A stretch of DNA of 64,000 nt from an uncultured Bacteroidales bacterium (GTDB lineage: Bacteria > Bacteroidota > Bacteroidia > Bacteroidales > UBA932), in NCBI GenBank assembly GCA_944325495.1, contig CALVAD010000001.1, positions 186,001 through 250,000 on the forward strand, in the 5' to 3' direction. Both the position numbers and the translations under genes were made by a program. Each line of letters starts with the position of its first letter. The first letter of the stretch is position 1. Positions 55,122 through 64,000 of this stretch are shown here, one piece after another. The notes beneath the pieces are model-generated. The model ran no database searches, had not been told where the DNA came from, and was given only the letters and a program-made list of their open reading frames with translations.

Positions 55122-56020
55122 AGTTCCTTGGTAACGGTTATTGTCTGTTCTTCATATATCCATGTTCCTCCCCTCCAGGGTTCGCAGCATTCGCTCGGCT
55201 GGTTGTGCCAGCAGCCGCAGTAGTTGCACACCCATGCGACGGGATTCTCGCTCCTGACTTTCTGTATCACCGAAATTTTGCGCGCGGAGTAATAGTTGCG
55301 CTGCTCCTGCGGCGTGGAGCCGGCGGGAGGCACCATGTGCTCGAGCGTGGAGTTCAGCTCGGCCTTCATCTTTTCGTATTCCGCCTGGAGTTCGGCCTTC
55401 GACTTCCGCTTCGGCCTGGTCCGTTCCGGTGCGGTCTGCTGTCTGGGGGCGGGAGCCGCAGGCGTCGTCGGCGGTGTGGGGGAGCCTCCTGATTTCACGG
55501 CGGCCAGCATCTCCTTGAGCCTGAGTATGTCGGGAGGGAGCTCCCTGGCAGGCCCCGGGGTTTCGGCTTCGCCGTCTCCGTCGCCTCCGAGGTCGATGAG
55601 CCCGCCCTCGGGAGTGTCGTCTATCTGCTGCTGGAGTTCCGCCATTCTGACCGCAAGTTCGGCCGCCTTGAGATACACCGGGTCCTTCATGGCCCTTTCT
55701 ACCTCCTTGCGGGCCGCCGGCGTCAGCGGCTCGTTGCACTTGCGGCAGTAGGCTCTCGCGTTGAGGGTGCCGCAGCGCGGGCATACGACGCCCCGGCGGC
55801 TCATGCCGCATTCGGGACATGTTTCTTCTCCCGGAGACATCTCGGCGCCGCAGAAGGTGCAGTAAGGGGAAAGAGGGCGGCCGCAATGAGGGCAGAATTC
55901 CTCCGTGCCATTGATGGGCTTGCCGCAGTAAGGGCAGGCGCCGTCCGCGGTCCGCGAAAGATTTTTTTCAGAGGTTCTGACCTGTGACCTGTCTTTCTGT
56001 CTGAATAATTCCTGAGCCAT
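55118..56020 (-). CDS. triple zinc-ribbon protein, first gene of the long run
   Basis: A 300-aa protein. Six CxxC pairs between residues 29 and 95 (Cys29/32, 43/46, 54/57, 68/71, 80/83, 92/95) make three zinc ribbons. A helical segment, a Pro/Thr/Arg-rich linker (about 180-215) and a second helical segment follow; near the C terminus is another Cys/His site (Cys265, Cys268, His272, Cys278). No enzyme motif is seen, so an adaptor role is likely. Its stop overlaps the kinase start (ATGA). No TAnnTTTG promoter was found in the 150 bases upstream. Confidence 0.85.
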   Translation of the reverse strand: MAQELFRQKDRSQVRTSEKNLSRTADGACPYCGKPINGTEEFCPHCGRPLSPYCTFCGAEMSPGEETCPECGMSRRGVVCPRCGTLNARAYCRKCNEPLTPAARKEVERAMKDPVYLKAAELAVRMAELQQQIDDTPEGGLIDLGGDGDGEAETPGPARELPPDILRLKEMLAAVKSGGSPTPPTTPAAPAPRQQTAPERTRPKRKSKAELQAEYEKMKAELNSTLEHMVPPAGSTPQEQRNYYSARKISVIQKVRSENPVAWVCNYCGCWHNQPSECCEPWRGGTWIYEEQTITVTKEL

Positions 56021-56139
56021 CGGTTATTGCCTTAATCATGTAAAGTCGTGGTGCTCTTCCTCGCATAAAAAGAGGCAGGCCATATTAATTTTTTGAGCGG
56101 CCTCGGAGCGACTTCAGTTCGCAATATACGAATTATTTA

Positions 56140-56147
56140 TAAATTTG
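56140..56147 (+). promoter_or_regulatory. glnS -7 box
   Basis: TAAATTTG, 27 bases before the glnS ATG. The -33 position reads TTCG, a weak match. The intergenic stretch 56021-56139 must also hold the promoter of the minus-strand run, which I could not recognise. Confidence 0.5.
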
Positions 56148-56174
56148 TCCCGCTTAACGAGTTGTACACATACA

Positions 56175-57827
<1,653 letters not shown>

Positions 57828-57845
57828 TTTCGCGGCTATATTTCA

Positions 57846-57910
57846 GAAGGCGGTTGCCTCCCGGCAGGCGGTGAATCTTGGAAAAAGCCTGCCGGGAGGC
57901 AACCGCCTTC
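57846..57910. repeat. 24-bp perfect hairpin behind glnS (family copy C)
   Basis: Arms 57846-57869 and 57887-57910 pair perfectly over 24 bp around a 17-base loop (GGTGAATCTTGGAAAAA). The GGCAGGC/GCCTGCC inner stem and loop resemble copies A and B; the outer stem differs. From 57911 to about 58150 I see no gene. Confidence 0.85.
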
Positions 57911-58149
57911 AAACTGCTTTGCTCGATTGCAATACATCAGAAAACATTATTGACGCCGGCGCCGGACTATACGATCTCCGGCGGCTAAAGATCAAGCACT
58001 GCGCCGGGCTCGTTGGTGATAAACACTTGTCGCGCTAATGGGCCTGTGGTGCGCGTGAAACGTCTCCGCTCGTAACCAGTCACACTGATTCCGGGTGATT
58101 TGTCGCACCGTCATGTCCCGAAACCTTGTCAGGACACGGCTGCTGTGAC

Positions 58150-58446
58150 CGGTGTTTTGCACGAAGGCCGCTGATTGCCATCCCGTGTTCGCGGTACGCC
58201 AGAAAATCAGTGTAGAACAGCAGTTTGTTCATCTTGGTGTACCATACGTCACCGCATTTTTCCAAAATATGGAACAGCGTGTTTTTCAGGCGGTCCAATG
58301 ATACTGCCGCGTATCCGTTTTCCTGTCCCCGGCCGTGACTGAAGACTCTGCTCATCTCGTACCGCCCAGCGGGTCTCCAGGCGGTCGAGTTCGGAGATGA
58401 TTTCCTGGATGCGGGCGCCGGCTTGTTGCAGGGCGTCGCAGGACAT
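58150..58446 (-). pseudogene. frameshifted SocA/Panacea-type (DUF4065) antitoxin remnant
   Basis: One frame encodes DALQQAGARIQEIISELDRL from 58446; after a frameshift near 58370 the next frame encodes SLDRLKNTLFHILEKCGDVW and then KMNKLLFYTDFLAYREHGMA, followed by SGLRAKH. The second part matches the DUF4065/Panacea core (KLNKLLFYADF...HG.SITGL). The conserved region expected after this point is missing and the reading frame drifts into unrelated sequence. No toxin gene is adjacent. Likely a dead toxin-antitoxin remnant next to the glnS hairpin. Confidence 0.6.
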
Positions 58447-58526
58447 GCCGCAGGGGCTGATATGGTTGCGGTCACCGTGCGGCGGGATAAGGGGATGGTG
58501 GGATTCAAAATCATCATTTATTGTGA

Positions 58527-58558
58527 TTGACGCGAGCGATCCCCCCGATATATCTTTG
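58527..58558 (+). promoter_or_regulatory. promoter of the TonB receptor operon
   Basis: TTG at 58527-58529, 21 bases, TATCTTTG at 58551-58558, 19 bases before the ATG. Good match to the Bacteroidetes consensus. No Fur-like or other operator was recognised. Confidence 0.65.
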
Positions 58559-58577
58559 CACTCCTGAAATGTAAGGC

Positions 58578-61394
58578 ATGAACAGATTCATTTCAATCCT
58601 ATTCTGCGCGGTTTCCGCTTTCGTGTACGGTTCGACGGCGCCGGTGTCGGCCGCTGAGCCGGACGGAGCGATTTCGGGAAGGGTCGTTTCGGCGGAAGAC
58701 GGGCGGCCGATAGAATTCGCGGTCATAAGTCTGCTTCCGTCCAAAATATATACGACGACTGATGTCGACGGAAACTACCGTATTGAAAACATTCCGATTG
58801 GCGAGGTGACCGTCGAGGCGTCGTTCTTCGGCATGAGTACGGAGTCGAAGAATCTCGTTATTACGGGCGGAAAGGATTATGTGCTCGATTTCACTCTGTC
58901 TGAAATCAGTTTCCGTATGCAGGAGGTCACGGTGACGGCTACCCGCGACGAAGCGGGCAAGGCGACGGCCTCGATGATCTCGCGCCAGGCCATGGATCAC
59001 CTTCAGGCTTCTTCCCTGAATGACGTGATGTCGCTGCTGCCCGGCGTCGCGATTTCGAATTCGAGCATCAGCGGGGTCCAGAACCTGACCCTCAGGGGGC
59101 CAGGATACGGTGACGCCTCGATGAACAGTCTGGGGACGGCTGTCATCGTGGACGGAGCCCCGCTGTCCAACAACGCCAATCTTCAAGTGCTTTCGCCGGC
59201 GCTCAACTCCGGCAATCTCTCGACTTCAAACAATATGACGGGAGGAGGAGCTTCACCGGCGGCCGGAGTCGACATACGCAACATATCCACCGACAATATC
59301 GAATCGGTCGAGGTCATACGCGGAATAGCGTCCGTGCAGTACGGAGACATGACTTCGGGAGCGGTGATAGTGAAGTCCCGCGCAGGCGCTTCGCCCTATA
59401 TCGTCAGGGTGCGTACGAATCCCAGCATCTGGCAGCTTTCGGCCAGCAAGGGGTTCCAGACGCGGAAGGCCGGAAGCTTCAATTTCAGCGTTGACTACGC
59501 ATACAGTACGGAAAAGCTCACCGCAGCATACGAATCGTACCGCAGATTGAACGGCAAGCTCCTGTGGAGCAAGAATTTCGGCCCGCTCAACACCAATACA
59601 TCCATTGATTTCAGCTACAGCAACGACTTCCAGGGCGACAATCCCGACATGGAGGAGAGGAACGTCATGACCGGGGCCTCCGGCATCGGAGCAAGGTTCT
59701 CGACCAACGGACATCTGAACCTTCAGAATGCCGGATGGCTCAAGTCGCTGGACTACAATATAGCGGGCGGCTATACCGACAAGCATTCCTTCCGGGAGCA
59801 GGAGGAGGCGAACTCCATGCAGCTCTACACCACGGCTCTCGGAAATTCCATAGTCAGCAATATTCCCGGAGCTGTCATCAGAGACGAGTACGGAGAGACC
59901 ATAACCTCCTTTGCTCCCGGAGACGAGCATGCGTCCGCCACGGTGACGCCTTCCAATTATGTGGCACGATACGACATATACGGCAAGGAGATCAACGCCT
60001 ACGGTAAACTGGTGGCCAATTTCTATGCGCGCATCGGAGAACATGCGGACAACGGCATAGTCGCGGGGGCCGACTTCAGAACCGACGGCAATCTCGGAGA
60101 CGGACTGGTGAATACGGGAGGAGAGTATCCTCTGGAGCCTCGTGTGAGGCACAGGAGATACGGTGACATACCCTTTGTCAGCCAGCTCGGCATATTCGCC
60201 GAAGACAATCTGGTGTGGAAAATTGCCGGAAGGAAGCTCGACATAGTCGCAGGGGCCCGTTTCGACATGATAAACGGGAAGACGGTGTGGGAACCGCGTA
60301 CGAATCTGTCGTTCGAGATCATTCCGGAGGTGTTCAGCATACGCGGCGGATGGGGAGTCAGCGCCAAGGCCCCCACTGCCATCTATCTGTATCCTGACAA
60401 ATACTACTACGACGCCGTTCTCTACAGCAACATGCTTTCGGGCCTGGAGTCCTCGGAGGAACTTGTGATAGGGCGGACTTTCGTGTTCGACACCGAGAAT
60501 CCGGATCTTGAAATCGCTACCAACCGCAAGGCGGAGATAGGATTCGACCTGAAGCTGGCCGGAAGATACAGGCTTTCGGTGACCGCATACGACGAGTTCA
60601 TGGACAACGGCTATCTTTTCGGAAAGGATCTGAGCTGCTGGCAGCTGATTTCGTTCACCCAGTACGTCCAGGCCTCCAAGGAGGCCGGAGAACGTCCGGT
60701 TCTGACTCCCGGAAGAACCTACAACACATTCGCAAGCTGGTACAAGCCGTTGAACAACGATGTGAACCATAGCCGCGGAGTCGAATTCGAACTTGACCTC
60801 GGGCGTTTCGACGCCATCAGGACATCGTTCTATATGAACGGCGCATTCGCGGAAAGCAGTTCGTACAACAAGGGCGACACTTTTTCCGCAAGGGCGAGCT
60901 CTGAGTCCACTCTCGAATATAACATAGGAATCTATGAACCTGCTGTCGCAACCGACCGCTGGCAGAACCTCCTCACCACTTTCAGGGCGGTGCACAACAT
61001 TCCCGAGCTCGGTTTCGTGGTCAGCCTCACCGCACAGGTCAACTGGTTCGAGCGTTGGTGGACGGAATACGGTGACGACGAGATGTTCGTGTCCTATATC
61101 TCGTGGAAAGACGGAAAGGTGTATGACTTCGACCCTGCGATGAAGGACGACCCGGAGTTCTCGTATATGTTCACCACGCGTTCCGCATACAGGAAAGAAG
61201 TCGAGATGACCCGGCCTTACCTGCTTCTGAACCTGAACATCTCGAAGGAGATAGGAGACTGGCTTACGGCGTCTTTCTATGTCAATAACCTGCTGAACAA
61301 CAGGCCTCTCTATGAATCCAGAAGGAGCCCCGGCACCTTCGACGAGCTCGGAATCCCCATCTTCTTCGGTTTTGAAATGAAAATAACGATATAA
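58578..61394 (+). CDS. TonB-dependent outer-membrane receptor
   Basis: A 938-aa receptor. Signal peptide MNRFISILFCAVSAFVYG..., then a CarboxypepD-regulatory-like domain (about 32-118: GAISGRVVSAEDGRPIEFAV), then the plug (MQEVTVTATRDEAGKATA to about 270, with VEVIRGIASVQYGDMTSGAV), then the 22-strand barrel ending IPIFFGFEMKITI. The length and lack of a SusD partner point away from a glycan utilisation locus. The following genes encode a DUF4876 lipoprotein and a DUF6850-like barrel, a recurring trio; the substrate is unknown. Confidence 0.9.
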   Translation: MNRFISILFCAVSAFVYGSTAPVSAAEPDGAISGRVVSAEDGRPIEFAVISLLPSKIYTTTDVDGNYRIENIPIGEVTVEASFFGMSTESKNLVITGGKDYVLDFTLSEISFRMQEVTVTATRDEAGKATASMISRQAMDHLQASSLNDVMSLLPGVAISNSSISGVQNLTLRGPGYGDASMNSLGTAVIVDGAPLSNNANLQVLSPALNSGNLSTSNNMTGGGASPAAGVDIRNISTDNIESVEVIRGIASVQYGDMTSGAVIVKSRAGASPYIVRVRTNPSIWQLSASKGFQTRKAGSFNFSVDYAYSTEKLTAAYESYRRLNGKLLWSKNFGPLNTNTSIDFSYSNDFQGDNPDMEERNVMTGASGIGARFSTNGHLNLQNAGWLKSLDYNIAGGYTDKHSFREQEEANSMQLYTTALGNSIVSNIPGAVIRDEYGETITSFAPGDEHASATVTPSNYVARYDIYGKEINAYGKLVANFYARIGEHADNGIVAGADFRTDGNLGDGLVNTGGEYPLEPRVRHRRYGDIPFVSQLGIFAEDNLVWKIAGRKLDIVAGARFDMINGKTVWEPRTNLSFEIIPEVFSIRGGWGVSAKAPTAIYLYPDKYYYDAVLYSNMLSGLESSEELVIGRTFVFDTENPDLEIATNRKAEIGFDLKLAGRYRLSVTAYDEFMDNGYLFGKDLSCWQLISFTQYVQASKEAGERPVLTPGRTYNTFASWYKPLNNDVNHSRGVEFELDLGRFDAIRTSFYMNGAFAESSSYNKGDTFSARASSESTLEYNIGIYEPAVATDRWQNLLTTFRAVHNIPELGFVVSLTAQVNWFERWWTEYGDDEMFVSYISWKDGKVYDFDPAMKDDPEFSYMFTTRSAYRKEVEMTRPYLLLNLNISKEIGDWLTASFYVNNLLNNRPLYESRRSPGTFDELGIPIFFGFEMKITI

Positions 61395-61407
61395 TAACCC
61401 CGTTTTT

Positions 61408-62610
61408 ATGAAAAAGACAATATTGCTTTCTGTCGCGGCGCTTGGAATGGCCGCTCTGGCGGTCTCCTGCCAGAAAGAAGAGGTGGTGCCTGTCGCCGTC
61501 TCCGTAATCGTGGATGAATCCGCTCTCGTGGATGTCCCTTCCCCCGAATCATATACCGTGAGCCTCACGAATCTCTCCACCGCGGAGGTCATGACCGCGG
61601 AAACCGAAAACTCCACGGCAAGCTTCATGTCCGTGGTACCCGGTCTTTATGGCGTGAGTGTCCTGGCGACGGCTTCCGATGGCGGCAAGTCGTACAATTA
61701 TTCCGGTTCCGCCTCTTCCGTGGAGATATCGGCCGAGGGTCAGACAATCAAGGTCCCTGTGACCGTGGCTGAATCTTCGGCACTGGTGCTCAAGGAAATC
61801 TACTACGCCTGCTCCGGAGACTATTACATCCGCGAGCAGTTCTACGAGGTCTACAACAACTCCGACGCCACGGTCTATCTTGACGACCTGTGCATCGCCG
61901 AAGTCGATTACTACAACCAGGTCGACAAGGCTCCCTATAACTTCCAGATAGAGAATCCGCAGAACTATGTATTCGCCGGAGATGTATGGCAGATTCCCGG
62001 CGACGGCACGAGCTATCCCCTGCAGCCCGGCGAGAGTGCTGTGATAGCCCAGTGGGCGACTGACCACTCCATGGAGTCGCTGAATCCCGGTTCCGCCATC
62101 GGCGACCTCAGCAGCGCGGAATTCGAGGCTCTGACCGGTGAGAGCACGGCCGGCACTACCGTGATCACGGACAATGCGGCGATCGACATGGAGCACCCCG
62201 TCATGGCCTATTCGCAGCCTCAATGGCTCACTTCCACAGGAGGGGCGACCATGGTGATATTCTATCCCGGGCATGAGCTCAATTCGGAGAATATGATCGC
62301 CGCAGAGGGGCTCTACGGCGGAGCCCGCGAGATTCCTGTCGAGTGGATCCTCGACGGAGTGAACGCGGTGCCGGACGAGACCATGATCCAGTATAAGGGT
62401 TTGCCTGACAACATCGACGCGGGCGCCGTCTGGACAGGCGAGGCCTACTGCGGCAAGAGCATAGCCCGCAAGATTTCCGAAACCCGCGATGACGGAAGGA
62501 TAATCTACATGGATACGAACAACAGCTCCAATGACTTCGAGGTCATGGACAAGCCTGAGATACGTCGCAACGGCGCCAAGATTCCTTCATGGAACACCTG
62601 GGCTGAATAA
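61408..62610 (+). CDS. DUF4876-type lipoprotein
   Basis: A 400-aa lipoprotein (MKKTILLSVAALGMAALAVSC, lipobox Cys at 21). Residues 30-125 look like a beta-sandwich, followed by the DUF4876 body: LVLKEIYYACS, REQFYEVYNNSD, VYLDDLCIAE and a late KGLPDNIDAG, then SIARK. It starts 13 bases after the receptor and overlaps the next gene (TAATG). Presumably a surface partner of the receptor. The family is uncharacterised; recognition is from motif pattern. Confidence 0.75.
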   Translation: MKKTILLSVAALGMAALAVSCQKEEVVPVAVSVIVDESALVDVPSPESYTVSLTNLSTAEVMTAETENSTASFMSVVPGLYGVSVLATASDGGKSYNYSGSASSVEISAEGQTIKVPVTVAESSALVLKEIYYACSGDYYIREQFYEVYNNSDATVYLDDLCIAEVDYYNQVDKAPYNFQIENPQNYVFAGDVWQIPGDGTSYPLQPGESAVIAQWATDHSMESLNPGSAIGDLSSAEFEALTGESTAGTTVITDNAAIDMEHPVMAYSQPQWLTSTGGATMVIFYPGHELNSENMIAAEGLYGGAREIPVEWILDGVNAVPDETMIQYKGLPDNIDAGAVWTGEAYCGKSIARKISETRDDGRIIYMDTNNSSNDFEVMDKPEIRRNGAKIPSWNTWAE

Positions 62611-64000
62611 TGAAGCGTACCGAAGTGACAAGAACAGCTCTTGCAGGAACTATGCTGCTGTGCCTCTGCCTCGCGGCGGGGGCGCAGGAGCGTGCTGTTC
62701 CGGCAACGAGGGAAACTGCTGTCGGCTCCAGCTTGTGGCTCAGAAGTTCCAACAGCGCCGGTCTCGCCCTGGACTCGCTCGGAGTGATGTCCGATCTGTC
62801 GCTTGGCTTCTCATTCGAACAGGGAGGACTCAAGTCGGTCTGGGCAGGTGAGAGGGAGACAGATGCGGGAGTCGAGGCGAAAGGTGTGGCCAAGGTTGCG
62901 GGAATGACTTTGTACGGAGATTTCTCTTACGACTATACCGACATCTCCGGAGCCCGGTACAACGCCTCCGTGTATGAGCCGGCATACGACCAGCCGTATT
63001 ATGTGGCGGACTATTCCGTTTCTGGCTGGAAGAAGCAGGCCTACGACATGGGGTTCCGCGGTGCGACTCCTCTTTTCTGGAGAGACAGGGCGGCATTCGG
63101 CTTCGAGGCACGCTACAAGGCCATGGTAGGAGCCAAGCAGACCGACCCGAGGACGGAGACCTTCAGATACGACCTGCTTCTCGCCCCGTCTTTCACCTTC
63201 AGCTTCGGCGGCGCCGGAACATTTGGGCTGAAGCTGGAGTACATGCACGGCTTCGAGAGAAGTACGCCGTCGGTCGAGAACGACTGGGTGACGCCGAGGG
63301 TCGCGATCATGCGCGGCCTTGGCTTCTACACCGCGGGTACGGCCGGCGGGAATCTCGGCTTCGACATATTCTATTACAAGACGAACCGCTATGGCGGATC
63401 ATTGCAGTACGCCTTCAGTTCGTCTCCCGCCGACCTGCTCGTGGATGTGGGATCATATGTCTCCACGACATTGGTGAGCGAGAATCCCGAATTCCCCAGA
63501 ATGAGGGGCCGGACTGAAAAATTCGGTCTGACCCTCGACGCCATGGCGAATCTCGGCAGGCGGAAGAATCATCGCGTCATGCTCCGCGCGGACTGGGGTT
63601 CGACTTCCGGATATGAGTATAATCAGCAGCTCGGCACTTCTCAGGGCGTTTCGCACTGGATTACTATAAACAATCCTCTGATGAGCACATACGACATCCT
63701 TGAGGCGGACATGTCGTACGTCTGGTATTCCGGATTTGACGGGAGCGGGGAGTATGATTTCAGACTCGGTCTTTCTGCTGACATGTTCATGATGATGCAG
63801 AAATATGTCGCGCCGCTTTCGCGTTTCGACGCATCGAACGCGGGCTTGCGGGTCTTTGCCGGATGGAACATTCCCGTCGGAGTCTCCGGCCGCCTGCTTC
63901 CGGAGCTGTGTGCCGGATATCGTCTGTCGCCGTCCGGCGTATATAGCTATGCCGGCACGATGAACCGGGATTCCGAAATTGTCCTGGACATGTATCCGTC
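62610..64000 (+). CDS. outer-membrane barrel protein, DUF6850-like (partial, runs off window)
   Basis: Open from the ATG at 62610 to the window end, about 463 codons. Signal peptide MKRTEVTRTALAGTMLL...AAGAQ. The rest is alternating hydrophobic/aromatic strands with turns (YGDFSYDYTDISGARYN, YDMGFRGATPLFW, FGFEARYKAM), typical of an outer-membrane barrel. Position behind a TonB receptor and DUF4876 lipoprotein fits the DUF6850 family. The start overlaps the DUF4876 stop. Confidence 0.75.
   Translation, partial: MKRTEVTRTALAGTMLLCLCLAAGAQERAVPATRETAVGSSLWLRSSNSAGLALDSLGVMSDLSLGFSFEQGGLKSVWAGERETDAGVEAKGVAKVAGMTLYGDFSYDYTDISGARYNASVYEPAYDQPYYVADYSVSGWKKQAYDMGFRGATPLFWRDRAAFGFEARYKAMVGAKQTDPRTETFRYDLLLAPSFTFSFGGAGTFGLKLEYMHGFERSTPSVENDWVTPRVAIMRGLGFYTAGTAGGNLGFDIFYYKTNRYGGSLQYAFSSSPADLLVDVGSYVSTTLVSENPEFPRMRGRTEKFGLTLDAMANLGRRKNHRVMLRADWGSTSGYEYNQQLGTSQGVSHWITINNPLMSTYDILEADMSYVWYSGFDGSGEYDFRLGLSADMFMMMQKYVAPLSRFDASNAGLRVFAGWNIPVGVSGRLLPELCAGYRLSPSGVYSYAGTMNRDSEIVLDMYP

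Overview
The window looks like chromosomal DNA from a GC-rich member of the Bacteroidota, most likely order Bacteroidales. Supporting signs are the Bacteroidetes-type promoters (TTTG, 19-21 bases, then TAnnTTTG), the scarcity of purine-rich ribosome binding sites, many TAATG/ATGA gene overlaps, lipoproteins with short Bacteroidales-style lipoboxes, a TonB receptor operon and an S46 dipeptidyl peptidase. I cannot name the genus. I saw no rRNA, tRNA or CRISPR array.

Layout. 0.1-20.8 kb is mostly housekeeping and envelope: a C11 protease lipoprotein, tdk and a GNAT-like gene; rlmN, a patatin/barrel protein and recX; recA-trpS; rnhA-pdxA-DPP11-like peptidase; rfbB-PAP2; a uronate epimerase; and an ABC exporter-VanZ-amidase operon. 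20.8-25.9 kb is an accessory patch. It holds an AT-rich AAA ATPase + TOPRIM-like pair (candidate phage defence), a PD-(D/E)XK transposase-family gene, a decayed AlbA_2-type gene, inverted repeats and debris. 25.9-30.7 kb holds two paralogous surface lipoproteins, one ending in a NUC1 nuclease domain. Each is preceded by a short Cys-containing peptide gene, and all four appear to share one promoter.

30.8-56.0 kb is the most unusual part: 17 genes in a row on the minus strand, nearly all overlapping or separated by 0-66 bases. In transcription order they encode a triple zinc-ribbon protein, a membrane Ser/Thr kinase, a zinc-ribbon protein with four AAA modules, a truncated single AAA module, a zinc-ribbon FHA protein, a PP2C phosphatase, an HExxH metallopeptidase with TerB-like repeats, a kinase-AAA+ fusion, a STAND-type NTPase with a HEPN-like motif, two GDPD lipoproteins flanking a membrane protein, an HPr-kinase-like protein, an S24/S26 peptidase, a PqqD-like protein, an ABC exporter and a nucleotidyltransferase. 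It reads as a phosphorylation-based signalling module (kinases write, FHA reads, PP2C erases, AAA machines and a STAND switch act) joined to what resembles a peptide maturation and export module. The joint function is inference.

56.1-64.0 kb returns to glnS, a decayed SocA/Panacea-type antitoxin gene, and a TonB receptor-DUF4876 lipoprotein-outer-membrane barrel operon that runs off the window. Three long hairpins with a shared core and different but self-complementary outer stems sit just behind genes at 2.5, 8.9 and 57.9 kb.
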